From an uncultured Verrucomicrobia subdivision 3 bacterium (GTDB lineage: Bacteria > Verrucomicrobiota > Verrucomicrobiia > Limisphaerales > UBA11358), in assembly GCA_903918885.1 (NCBI GenBank), contig CAIXFY010000002.1:1-37181 (forward strand): a stretch of DNA of 37,181 nucleotides, read 5' to 3'. The position numbers and the translations under genes were made by a program. Numbering within the stretch: the first letter of the stretch is position 1; each line of letters opens with the position of its first letter. The notes beneath the pieces are model-generated. The model worked only from the letters and a program-made list of their open reading frames with translations, did not search any database and had not been told where the DNA came from. Below, piece after piece: positions 7,402 to 13,094 of the stretch.

Positions 7402-7815
7402 ATGAGACATTTGAAACGCACGGCCAAACTGGGCCGCACCTCGGAACATCGCAACGCGATGCTCGCCAACATGGTTTGTAGCTTGATCGAACACAAGCGC
7501 ATCACCACCACTTTGGCCAAGGCCAAGGCCGCCCGCTCGGTCGCGGAAAAGATGGTCACGCTCGGCAAGAAGGGCACGATTGCCCATCGCCGCCTCGCTG
7601 TGGCCCGGCTGCATCAGGAAAAAGCGGCGAAGATTCTCTTCAAGGAAATCGCGCCCGCGTTCAAGGATCGCCGCAGTGGTTACACCCGCATCATCAAACT
7701 CGGTCAGCGCAACGGCGACGCCTCCCAGCGCGCGATTTTGGAATGGGTGGACTCCGTGGTTCCCGCCGCGCCGGCCGCTCCCGCCGCTGAAGCCGCGCCG
7801 GAAGCGAAGAAATAA
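7402..7815 (+). CDS. rplQ: Large ribosomal subunit protein bL17 (L17)
   Basis: L17 lies near the polypeptide exit tunnel. The 137-residue product starts M-R-H-L-K-R-T-A-K-L-G-R-T-S-E-H-R-N-A-M-L and contains the family segment L-I-E-H-K-R-I-T-T-T-L-A-K-A-K, then R-R-S-G-Y-T-R-I-I-K-L-G-Q-R-N-G-D. The core would end at about residue 117; the remaining Ala/Pro tail (V-P-A-A-P-A-A-P-A-A-E-A-A-P-E-A-K-K) is an extension like those on S5 and S11. It is the last gene of the operon, with an intrinsic terminator 17 bases after the stop. The final codons belong to a segment repeated at 8471-8541. Confidence 0.97.
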   Translation: MRHLKRTAKLGRTSEHRNAMLANMVCSLIEHKRITTTLAKAKAARSVAEKMVTLGKKGTIAHRRLAVARLHQEKAAKILFKEIAPAFKDRRSGYTRIIKLGQRNGDASQRAILEWVDSVVPAAPAAPAAEAAPEAKK

Positions 7816-7871
7816 TACTTTTTCAAAACACAAAGCCCGCTCAATCGAGCGGGCTTTTTTGTTTTCAGCAA
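7800..7871 (+). repeat. Direct repeat copy 1: rplQ 3' end plus terminator
   Basis: This 72-nt stretch starts in the last rplQ codons, includes the stop and the terminator hairpin, and ends in TTTTCAGCAA. It matches 8471-8541 at roughly 89% (7 mismatches and one 1-nt gap by eye). The two copies flank the DUF433/DUF5615 gene pair. Confidence 0.8.
7832..7860 (+). terminator. Intrinsic terminator of the ribosomal operon
   Basis: AAAGCCCGCTC (7832-7842) pairs with GAGCGGGCTTT (7847-7857) around the loop AATC, followed by a T-run to 7860. The 11-bp GC-rich stem plus T-tract directly after rplQ makes this a strong Rho-independent terminator. The flanking A-tract means it could also act on transcripts from the other strand. 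Confidence 0.9.
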
Positions 7872-7919
7872 TGCGCACGCGCAGCTTGATTTAATCGGCG
7901 ACTGTAATAATTTGACTGC

Positions 7920-8129
7920 ATGAAGAACTGGATTGTGAGTGACCCGGAGCATTTGGGCGGAAGCCCGCGTGTGCGCGGCACGCGCATTTCCGTGGCGTTC
8001 ATTCTGGAATCACTCGCCGCCGGTTTGTCGGTCGCCGAAATCGTGGACGCCTATCCGAGCCTGACGGCGGAATCCGTGCGCGGCGCGCTGGCGGAACTGG
8101 CGCATCAGAAGGAACTGCAACCGGCGTGA
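7920..8129 (+). CDS. DUF433 family protein, putative antitoxin
   Basis: The 69-residue product matches DUF433: S-D-P-E-H-L-G-G-S-P-R-V-R-G-T-R-I-S-V near the N-terminus, then a helical part with L-A-A-G-L-S-V-A-E-I-V-D-A-Y-P-S-L-T-A-E-S-V-R-G-A-L. DUF433 proteins carry a winged-helix-like DNA-binding fold and commonly act as antitoxins paired with a PIN-like protein. Its stop overlaps the start of the next gene by 4 bases, so the pair is co-translated. ATG at 7920 is the natural start. The role as antitoxin is inferred from family and neighbour; no experiment is implied. Confidence 0.85.
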   Translation: MKNWIVSDPEHLGGSPRVRGTRISVAFILESLAAGLSVAEIVDAYPSLTAESVRGALAELAHQKELQPA

Positions 8130-8455
8130 AAATCCTGCTGGACGAGAACCTGCCGCGCAAGCTCGTCGCCGCGTTGCGTGCGGAAGGCTGCGAAGTCGAG
8201 TCGGTTGGCACGCTGCGGATGCAGGGTTTGGACAACGGCAAACTTTATCAATATGCGATTCAAAACTTCGAGGTCTGCTTCACGCGCGATTTTGGTTTTG
8301 TCAGCAATGTTCGTCAGGGCAAGGCGCCGGAGAAATTCAAGTTGTTGCGCGTGACGCTGGCGCAAAAACCGCAGGACGAGTTCATCAAAGATTTCATCGC
8401 GGCCTTTCGCGCGGCGGATTTGAACAGGTTTCAGCACGGCGACGATTGGCCGTAA
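8126..8455 (+). CDS. DUF5615 PIN-like protein, putative toxin
   Basis: The 109-residue product begins M-K-I-L-L-D-E-N-L-P-R-K-L-V-A-A-L, the typical start of DUF5615/Mut7-C-like PIN-domain proteins, with acidic D6 and E7. A second acidic motif, C-F-T-R-D-F-G-F, follows near residues 50-57. These Asp/Glu residues would form the metal site of a nuclease. The start is GTG at 8126, overlapping the TGA of the DUF433 gene (GTGA). The pair forms a compact VapBC-like module between two copies of the rplQ terminator segment. Nuclease activity is inferred from the fold family, not visible directly. Confidence 0.83.
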   Translation: MKILLDENLPRKLVAALRAEGCEVESVGTLRMQGLDNGKLYQYAIQNFEVCFTRDFGFVSNVRQGKAPEKFKLLRVTLAQKPQDEFIKDFIAAFRAADLNRFQHGDDWP

Positions 8456-8470
8456 AAGATGTCTAAAGCT

Positions 8471-8541
8471 GGAAGCGAAGAAGTAACGCATTTTGAAAAC
8501 ACAAAGCCCGCTCGATTGAGCGGGCTTTTTTGTTTCAGCAA
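8471..8541 (+). repeat. Direct repeat copy 2: rplQ-tail-like sequence plus terminator
   Basis: This 71-nt segment repeats 7800-7871, including GGAAGCGAAGAA and TAA from the rplQ end, which have no coding role here, then the hairpin and TTTCAGCAA. Its hairpin core (8503-8528) is the exact reverse complement of the copy-1 core because the loop reads GATT instead of AATC. Confidence 0.8.
8503..8531 (+). terminator. Intrinsic terminator after the DUF433/DUF5615 pair
   Basis: AAAGCCCGCTC (8503-8513), loop GATT, GAGCGGGCTTT (8518-8528), then T's to 8531. The stem is identical to the rplQ terminator. It would end transcription of the toxin-antitoxin-like pair. Confidence 0.88.
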
Positions 8542-8763
8542 ACCGTGCGCCTATCCTCATATTAGGCGTCAAAGACGTGAAATCCATAATAAAATCAGGC
8601 AAATCCAAACACTCACCAACTGACAATCTCCGCACTTGCTCGCCGCATCAAACCGGCGCGAGCTGAAACCAAACTAACCGCCGATAGCTTGCTCACCTCA
8701 AATCGAACCGCTCAAATCTTCGCCAAACCAACCAGCTCTGTAAAATCTCAAATCGATCTTGAT

Positions 8764-8875
8764 GCCTAACGAATAAAGCTGAACTGCACGGCACCTTGCC
8801 GTGAACGAATTTTATTTGGTGTTTTACGCATAACCCATGGCTTCGCGCCGTGTCAGTTCCGGCGAATTGTTAGGC
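8764..8875 (-). other. Candidate integron attC recombination site
   Basis: Outer boxes GCCTAAC (8764-8770) and GTTAGGC (8869-8875) are perfect complements and fit the attC core consensus RYYYAAC/GTTRRRY. Inside them GAACTGCACGGC (8781-8792) pairs with GCCGTGTCAGTTC (8847-8859), with one extra unpaired base at 8853. An extra-helical base in the inner box is a known attC feature, and its side suggests the minus strand as cassette direction. On that strand the site begins GCCTAACAATTCG, like many known attC sites. The 112-nt length is within the attC range. A competing local hairpin (8787-8803) exists. No integrase gene is in the window. Confidence 0.5.
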
Positions 8876-8937
8876 TGCACGGCACCGTTGTCCTCGAGTT
8901 CTAAATTATCAGGCCGGAATCGGCGAGCCGCTTACTA

Positions 8938-8998
8938 GTAGTCCGATAAATGCGAACGGCACTAATGCCCATTGTGCCGTTCGCATTTATCGGACTAC
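8938..8998. repeat. Perfect 25-bp inverted repeat (MITE-like palindrome)
   Basis: The arm at 8938-8962 (starting GTAGTCCGATAAATGCG) is the exact reverse complement of 8974-8998, with an 11-nt loop. No T-run and no neighbouring gene end make a terminator unlikely. Such a long perfect palindrome suggests a small mobile element or a recombination or regulatory structure. No target-site duplication is evident at its edges. Confidence 0.75.
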
Positions 8999-9059
8999 CC
9001 AGTCTATCTCGGATCGCAGATTTTGGCCACGTTTTTCCTTACGCTCACACGCCGTGACA

Positions 9060-9142
9060 GCTTAACAGATAATGGATGACGGCCTATGTAGCCTATCCTT
9101 TTTCATAATTCGAGATTGTGCCGGATGTAAAAAGTTGTCCAG
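9060..9142 (-). repeat. 83-nt repeated element, copy A
   Basis: On the minus strand it starts CTGGACAACTTTTTA and ends GTTAAGC. The first 36 nt match copy B (11344-11427) at 34 of 36 positions. The remaining part differs, but both copies end in GTTRRGC at the same distance within one base. The shared end fits an attC-type core (GTTRRRY), but no matching opposite box was found. Confidence 0.6.
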
Positions 9143-9207
9143 TATAAATTTGGGTCACTTATGCACCAGCAAAGGCTTTTAGCAAACACGGCGCGCGAAC
9201 CTTGAGT

Positions 9208-9471
9208 TCAGCGAAAGCAGAAAAACAGGAAGGACAGAACCAGCAGCAGGGCGGTGAGCCACCAAATCCAATGGATGCCGCGCGGTTTGGCGCGTCCGCC
9301 GAATTCGTCCTTCACGAATTCGTTGTAGTCGAAGTTTTCGTCCGGGATGCCGAGGTTGTCGGCGTGGGCGGAGTCCGACCAGCCGGTGGTTTCATCCGAT
9401 CCGCAACCGGGACAGGCCTTGGCCTTGCGCGGCACGACTGCGCCGCAGTTGGGACAGATTTTGGGAGGCAC
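9208..9471 (-). CDS. Zinc-ribbon protein with a C-terminal membrane anchor, function unknown
   Basis: The 87-residue product begins M-P-P-K-I-C-P-N-C-G-A-V-V-P and continues A-K-A-C-P-G-C-G, two CxxC knuckles (residues ~6-22) that form a zinc ribbon. A conserved acidic middle (G-I-P-D-E-N-F-D-Y-N-E-F-V-K-D-E-F-G) follows. The last ~20 residues (W-I-W-W-L-T-A-L-L-L-V-L-S-F-L-F-F-C-F) are one membrane helix. This architecture recurs in Planctomycetota and Verrucomicrobiota as far as I recall; no function is assigned. Start is GTG at 9471, directly after an A-run. It is apparently monocistronic, downstream of the GNAT gene. Confidence 0.8.
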   Translation of the reverse strand: MPPKICPNCGAVVPRKAKACPGCGSDETTGWSDSAHADNLGIPDENFDYNEFVKDEFGGRAKPRGIHWIWWLTALLLVLSFLFFCFR

Positions 9472-9479
9472 TTTTTTTG

Positions 9480-9566
9480 AAGGCAGAAGTTAGAAGGCAG
9501 AAGGCAGAAAATTTGTGACCACGCGCATTTTTATTTCTGCATTCTACATTCTTCCTTCTGCATTTG
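9480..9566. repeat. Imperfect palindrome built of GAAGGCAGAA units
   Basis: The left part contains repeated GAAGGCAGAA-type words (about 9480-9510), and the right part contains their complement (TTCTGCATTCTACATTC, TTCCTTCTGCATT, about 9533-9565). Together they can form a long imperfect hairpin between the convergently spaced zinc-ribbon and GNAT genes. It looks like a dispersed low-complexity palindromic repeat rather than a terminator. Confidence 0.5.
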
Positions 9567-9571
9567 CTTTT

Positions 9572-10162
9572 TCACCCTGCCGCGCTGGCGTATTCCTCGT
9601 CCGTCTTGAGGTCGAGACCCATGAGGATGTAGTCATGCGTGATGGCCTGCATGTCCTTCACATAATCGTCAAGGCGCACGAGTTGGCTGAAGCCGAGCAG
9701 TGCGAACATCTTCACCGCCGCTTCCTGTTCGGCGATGAATGCCGCCTCGGCCTTTTCCAGTCCCGCTTCGCGCGCAATGGCGAGGATTTCCGTGATGAGC
9801 TTGGTCGCCAGGCCCTGCCCGCGAAAATCCGGATGCACCAGCACGCTTACGCGGCCGATGTGGCGCTTCCAGCCGCCGAGCCGCTGGTGCAGCGTCGCGC
9901 AGCCGACGATCTTGCCATCCACCGTGCCGAGCAGCGGCAGGTTGCGGCCGTAGTCGATGTTTTTGCACCAGTCGCGGATGACCTTAATGTCCTGCACGCG
10001 GTGCTTGATGAACATCCGTTCGCGCTCGGGAATGCCTTGAAACAAAAGGTGAAAATCCTTTTCGTCATCGGCCTTCAGCGGACGCAGCACGGCCTTACGC
10101 CCGTCCTTGAGTTTGACGTTTTTGGGAAATTTCTGGAGTTCGAGTTCGATGCTGAATGACAT
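9572..10162 (-). CDS. GNAT family N-acetyltransferase
   Basis: The 196-residue product is a single GNAT domain. The acetyl-CoA-binding motif A is clear: V-L-V-H-P-D-F-R-G-Q-G-L-A-T-K-L, following the strand I-V-G-C-A-T-L-H. The C-terminal part has A-A-V-K-M-F-A-L-L-G-F-S, typical of motif B. The N-terminus (L-K-D-G-R-K-A-V-L-R-P-L-K-A-D-D) is the usual start of this group. The substrate cannot be told; relatives acetylate amines or protein lysines. ATG at 10162 is preceded by GGAAG on its strand. It is separate from cutA by 84 nt in which nothing else is seen. Confidence 0.85.
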   Translation of the reverse strand: MSFSIELELQKFPKNVKLKDGRKAVLRPLKADDEKDFHLLFQGIPERERMFIKHRVQDIKVIRDWCKNIDYGRNLPLLGTVDGKIVGCATLHQRLGGWKRHIGRVSVLVHPDFRGQGLATKLITEILAIAREAGLEKAEAAFIAEQEAAVKMFALLGFSQLVRLDDYVKDMQAITHDYILMGLDLKTDEEYASAAG

Positions 10163-10246
10163 AATCTTCCTTTCCTTGCCGCACTTTGCGCTCGTTGTGC
10201 TTGCAGCGCAATAATTTTTTTGGAAACGGAATTTTTCTGCGCAAGG

Positions 10247-10582
10247 TCAACCAGTCTGGTTGCAACTGGCTGCCAGCCAAGCGAGATATTTTTTATTGCC
10301 CGCTGCGATGGGCAAAACGACAAACTCCGGCGTGTCGTAGGGATGCCGGGCGAGAATCAATTTTTCCAGCGCGGCCAGCTTGGACTTGGTGGTTTTAAGA
10401 ATTAGCAAGACCTCCGCACTCGATTCCATTTTTCCCTGCCACCGGTAATGCGATTCGATTTTGGGAATCAGATTCGCGCAGGCAATGAGCCGGGCTTGCA
10501 AAGCCGATTTAGCCAACGCACGCGCCGTTTTCAAATCCGGCGCGGTGACGAGGACGACGGCGAATTTTCCGGCGGGCGGCAC
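10247..10582 (-). CDS. cutA: CutA1 divalent-cation tolerance protein
   Basis: CutA1 is a small trimeric protein linked to copper and other divalent-metal tolerance, with a signal-protein (PII)-like fold. The 111-residue product has the family's V-V-L-V-T-A-P-D-L-K-T-A-R-A-L-A, A-C-A-N-L-I-P-K-I-E-S-H-Y-R-W-Q-G-K-M-E, and E-V-L-L-I-L-K-T-T segments, then H-P-Y-D-T-P-E-F-V-V-L-P-I. The start is GTG at 10582, only 3 bases after the stop of the upstream small membrane protein, so the two are probably cotranscribed. The exact molecular role of CutA1 remains debated; the assignment to the family is firm. Confidence 0.9.
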   Translation of the reverse strand: MPPAGKFAVVLVTAPDLKTARALAKSALQARLIACANLIPKIESHYRWQGKMESSAEVLLILKTTKSKLAALEKLILARHPYDTPEFVVLPIAAGNKKYLAWLAASCNQTG

Positions 10583-10585
10583 GGT

Positions 10586-10870
10586 TCAATTTAGCGTCGT
10601 GAAATCGCCGAGCGGACGCGTGAAGGTAGCGGCGGCGGGATGGCCGACCAGCGTATCCGCCGTGGAATGCACGCTGCCGGACATGGCCGCGAAGGGCAGG
10701 GCGACCACGAAGATGGCCGAGCCAAGAATCGTGACCGCGAAGCAGCCGGGGCGCACCAGCGCGAGATCACCGACGACTTCCAGCGAATTGTCCACGGACG
10801 CGCGTGCTGGCGCGACGCTGCCAAAAACGACGCCGAGCGCGCACAGGAGGATGAGAATTTTATTTTTCAT
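10586..10870 (-). CDS. Small exported or membrane protein of unknown function
   Basis: The 94-residue product starts with a clear signal peptide (M-K-N-K-I-L-I-L-L-C-A-L-G-V-V-F-G-S, cleavage probably after A-R-A near residue 24). A hydrophobic helix follows (C-F-A-V-T-I-L-G-S-A-I-F-V-V-A-L-P-F-A). The pattern V-R-P-x-x-x-A-V-T-x-x-G-S-A-x-F-V-V-A-L-P-F and the C-terminal F-T-R-P-L-G-D-F recall a conserved hypothetical family found in various Gram-negative bacteria. It is directly upstream of cutA (3-nt gap), probably in one operon, but I cannot infer a function from that. Confidence 0.75.
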   Translation of the reverse strand: MKNKILILLCALGVVFGSVAPARASVDNSLEVVGDLALVRPGCFAVTILGSAIFVVALPFAAMSGSVHSTADTLVGHPAAATFTRPLGDFTTLN

Positions 10871-10963
10871 AGGCGGAATGTTTTCAGGAACGATGCACCT
10901 TCCTGGTTAATTTTCAAGGAGTTTGTCGGCGAATGGTTTTGGTGAAATGCAGCCTGTCTTGGT

Positions 10964-10974
10964 GTTAGGCGCAT
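10964..10974. repeat. Left boundary repeat of a cassette-like segment
   Basis: GTTAGGCGCAT here is the exact reverse complement of ATGCGCCTAAC at 11340-11350. Together the two 11-mers enclose one small AT-rich gene with almost no extra sequence: its stop is at 10977 and its ATG ends at 11339. GTTAGGC/GCCTAAC is the integron-type core sequence. Confidence 0.65.
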
Positions 10975-10976
10975 CA

Positions 10977-11339
10977 TCAATTCGGAACCACAAAACATGG
11001 ATGAAAGCCCACATAACAATAAGTCATGATAAATGCAAAAGGCAGAACAATGCCAATAAATATCCAAACTCCGAATGGCAGGCCATAACCTCCGCGCTGC
11101 TCCGCAAGCAATGCCAAAATCATCCAAACTACAGGCACAACCAAAAGAAACAAACCAGCATGTCGTAGAAAAAGAGCGAGATGACTCCAGTGATAAGTCC
11201 CGAAATTAGAAATCTGAAAAATCATCGGATCGCCAGGATAGCCTTGTCCACGCATAAACATTGCCAAGAATGAAAAGCCGCAAATTATAGATAGCATCTG
11301 CGCTAAACAAAGAAGTGTGATGGAACGTGGAATGGGCAT
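10977..11339 (-). CDS. Small membrane protein in a cassette-like segment, function unknown
   Basis: The 120-residue product has about three membrane helices: S-I-T-L-L-C-L-A-Q-M-L-S-I-I-C-G-F-S-F-L (~6-25), A-L-F-L-R-H-A-G-L-F-L-L-V-V-P-V-V-W-M-I-L (~55-77) and F-G-V-W-I-F-I-G-I-V-L-P-F-A-F-I-M-T-Y (~89-107). I recognise no family. The gene is visibly AT-richer than its neighbours (about 43% GC over its first 120 bases) and is tightly bounded by inverted 11-bp GTTAGGC-type repeats. It has no room for its own promoter between the repeat and the ATG. Horizontal acquisition as a single-gene cassette is a reasonable inference. Confidence 0.65.
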   Translation of the reverse strand: MPIPRSITLLCLAQMLSIICGFSFLAMFMRGQGYPGDPMIFQISNFGTYHWSHLALFLRHAGLFLLVVPVVWMILALLAEQRGGYGLPFGVWIFIGIVLPFAFIMTYCYVGFHPCFVVPN

Positions 11340-11350
11340 ATGCGCCTAAC
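11340..11350. repeat. Right boundary repeat of the cassette-like segment
   Basis: ATGCGCCTAAC, exact inverted copy of 10964-10974. On the gene's strand it reads GTTAGGCGCAT and runs straight into the ATG start codon. It also forms the end of copy B of the 83/84-nt repeat. Confidence 0.65.
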
Positions 11351-11427
11351 AATAATTAGACCCCAGTGTTTGTGGCCCGTCATGTTTCATGAATTCGAGA
11401 TTGTGCCGGACTTAAAAAGTTGTCCAG
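11344..11427 (-). repeat. 84-nt repeated element, copy B
   Basis: Second copy of the element at 9060-9142, same orientation, 34 of 36 identical over the first block (minus strand from 11427). Here it ends in GTTAGGC exactly at the start of the small membrane-protein gene. The stretch 11351-11493 holds no gene beyond this repeat. Confidence 0.6.
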
Positions 11428-11493
11428 CATATTTTCCCGACAGAATTAGTAGGTGATTTATTTCAAGCAAAAGTGGCCAACGGAAAATAGTTT

Positions 11494-12075
11494 TCATTTG
11501 CGTCCAACCTTTTGCTTTTCCCGTTGATGCCAGTGAAAAATGGACGGCACATCCACCGGCGGCGTGCGGGCCAGCAGATGCAGCAGGATGATCTCGCCAT
11601 TGGTCACGGCGGCCACGGCGGCCAGCGTGAGGATGGCCCAGCCGCCCGCCGCAAACGCGAGCAGCGCAATGAGCGCGCCGAGCAGGCACAGCCCGTAAGT
11701 TTTGGCGAGCCAGGAATGGGTGGCCGGGTATTTGCGGAATTTTATCACGCACACCAAAATGACGGCGGCTTCGCTACCAAGAATCACGGCCAGCGCCAAC
11801 GGATGTCGCGTAACAACGTCGTGTGCCAGTCGCCAGAGCGCGCCCAGAATGAATAGGTAGTAAATCACGTCGGTAATGCTGTCGTAGCGGCGCAAGGCGG
11901 GTGTGGCCACGCCGAATCGCCGTGCAAGGATGCCGTCAAAAATATCCGAGAGCGTGCCGGTGATGAGCAGTGGCAGAAAAATCCAGCGCGGCGCATCCGT
12001 GTATGCCAGCGCGAGCGCGACGGGGCCGAGCAGTAGGCGCAGCGTGGTGAGGGCAAAGGGCAGGTGGCGTTTCAT
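11494..12075 (-). CDS. CDP-alcohol phosphatidyltransferase family protein
   Basis: Membrane enzyme family that transfers a phosphatidyl group from CDP-diacylglycerol to an alcohol (for example glycerol-phosphate or inositol-phosphate). The 193-residue product starting M-K-R-H-L-P-F-A-L-T-T-L-R has several membrane helices and the CDP-binding motif: D44, D47, G48, A51, R52, D65 and D69 are all present. The second glycine of the consensus is replaced by leucine (L61). An in-frame upstream start at 12174 would add a non-conserved, non-hydrophobic 33 residues and was not used. The substrate alcohol cannot be told from sequence. It faces the gene at 12201 across a 125-nt divergent gap. Confidence 0.85.
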   Translation of the reverse strand: MKRHLPFALTTLRLLLGPVALALAYTDAPRWIFLPLLITGTLSDIFDGILARRFGVATPALRRYDSITDVIYYLFILGALWRLAHDVVTRHPLALAVILGSEAAVILVCVIKFRKYPATHSWLAKTYGLCLLGALIALLAFAAGGWAILTLAAVAAVTNGEIILLHLLARTPPVDVPSIFHWHQREKQKVGRK

Positions 12076-12200
12076 GCAATTTCCAGTGGCGCGGGCGACG
12101 TTACACTTTTGCCCGGCGGGTTCACAAGCGGGGAATATTTTGCGGGCGATGCTGGTTGAATTTGCTTTCGTCAACGCGATGCGTTTGCTAGAAAACGGCT

Positions 12201-13094
12201 GTGCGCAAAATCCTTTTCCTATTCAGCCTGTGGTTCGCCATGGCGATGATGTGGTCCACAGCGGCCGCGACGCTGACGATGACAGATGGTTCCTCGGTGG
12301 AGGGTGACATCGTAAAGTTCGACGACAGCGGGCTGCTGCTGCGCGGCACGGGCGATACCTACACGAACCTGCCTTGGGGTCAGTTTTCGCAGGACACGTT
12401 GAAACAGCTTTCGGCAAATTCCAAAATTAAGCCGCTGGTGGAAGTCTTTATCGAGCCGGATGCGACGCAGCGGCCCGCGCGTGCGGAAACAAACATCAAT
12501 CCGGTGAAGCGCATGGAATTACCCTCGGATCCATCGCTGATCGGCGGGTTTGTGAAATCGCCGGTCGGGCTGTTCATTTTGCTGGTCTTGTATATCGCCA
12601 ATCTTTACGCCGCATTTGAAGTATCGCTCATCCGTGCGCGTCCGGCGTTGCAAGTGATCGGGCTGGCGGCGGTGCTGCCAATCATCGGGCCAGCCATCTT
12701 TCTGGCGCTGCCGATGAAGGTGGAAGCGTCACCGGAATCTGCGGCAGATTCCACTGCGACGGGCGCGGCGGGAGCAAACGAGGAAATCAAAATCGTAGAC
12801 GCGTCTTGGAACCAACCACAGGAAAACAAGAAAGTCGAAGCGCAGATTTTTGCGCGCGGCAAGTTTACCTTCAACAAACGTTTTGTGGAGACGAAGTTCG
12901 CCGGTTTCATCGGCGAGCTCAAAGGTGATGCGCTGAAATTTTCAATGGAGGTTAAGGCCGCTCAAGGACAGTTTGCGGTGGAGCGCATCATGCAGGTGGC
13001 CGCCAGCGACGTTATTTTTGACACTCCGAATGGGCAGGTGACTGTGCCGCTGGCGGACATTTTGGAGATCAAACTGAATCCCAAGGTCGTCTGA
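12201..13094 (+). CDS. Exported/membrane protein of unknown function
   Basis: The 297-residue product has a signal peptide (R-K-I-L-F-L-F-S-L-W-F-A-M-A-M-M-W, cleavage near A-A-A, ~23). A short beta-rich module follows (T-L-T-M-T-D-G-S-S-V-E-G-D-I-V-K-F-D-D-S) of a kind that I recall in envelope proteins of Verrucomicrobiota. Two membrane helices come next (V-G-L-F-I-L-L-V-L-Y-I-A-N-L-Y-A and I-G-L-A-A-V-L-P-I-I-G-P-A-I-F). The C-terminal ~100 residues form another beta-rich domain ending V-T-V-P-L-A-D-I-L-E-I-K-L. The start is GTG at 12201. The final A of its TGA is the first base of the fmt ATG, so the genes are translationally coupled, though the link to fmt need not be functional. Confidence 0.75.
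   Translation: MRKILFLFSLWFAMAMMWSTAAATLTMTDGSSVEGDIVKFDDSGLLLRGTGDTYTNLPWGQFSQDTLKQLSANSKIKPLVEVFIEPDATQRPARAETNINPVKRMELPSDPSLIGGFVKSPVGLFILLVLYIANLYAAFEVSLIRARPALQVIGLAAVLPIIGPAIFLALPMKVEASPESAADSTATGAAGANEEIKIVDASWNQPQENKKVEAQIFARGKFTFNKRFVETKFAGFIGELKGDALKFSMEVKAAQGQFAVERIMQVAASDVIFDTPNGQVTVPLADILEIKLNPKVV

Larger units (their letters stand above)
8542..9207. other. 666-nt stretch without a convincing gene
   Basis: No reading frame here looks like a protein. From left to right it holds: a short dyad (CGCCTA...TAGGCG, about 8548-8568); a ~190-nt stretch with very few G on the plus strand (8570-8763); an integron attC-like site (8764-8875); a perfect 25-bp inverted repeat (8938-8998); and one copy of an 83/84-nt repeat (9060-9142). 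This is the left end of the accessory region. Confidence 0.7.

Noticed and set aside
6901-7878. 325-residue open frame on the minus strand over rpoA and rplQ
   Set aside because: It is antisense to two unmistakable conserved genes; long antisense frames arise from the high-GC codon use here and the translation shows no domain.
8570-8763. Small protein gene in the G-poor stretch
   Set aside because: Only short frames with no start/RBS support or recognisable sequence on either strand.
9480-9566. CRISPR-like array
   Set aside because: The repeated words are short, irregular and without unique spacers; they form a palindrome, and no cas genes are present.
9101-11431. Insertion sequence bounded by the repeated TAAAAAGTTGTCCAG block
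   Set aside because: Both copies are in the same orientation and no transposase gene or remnant lies between them; recorded as a repeat instead.
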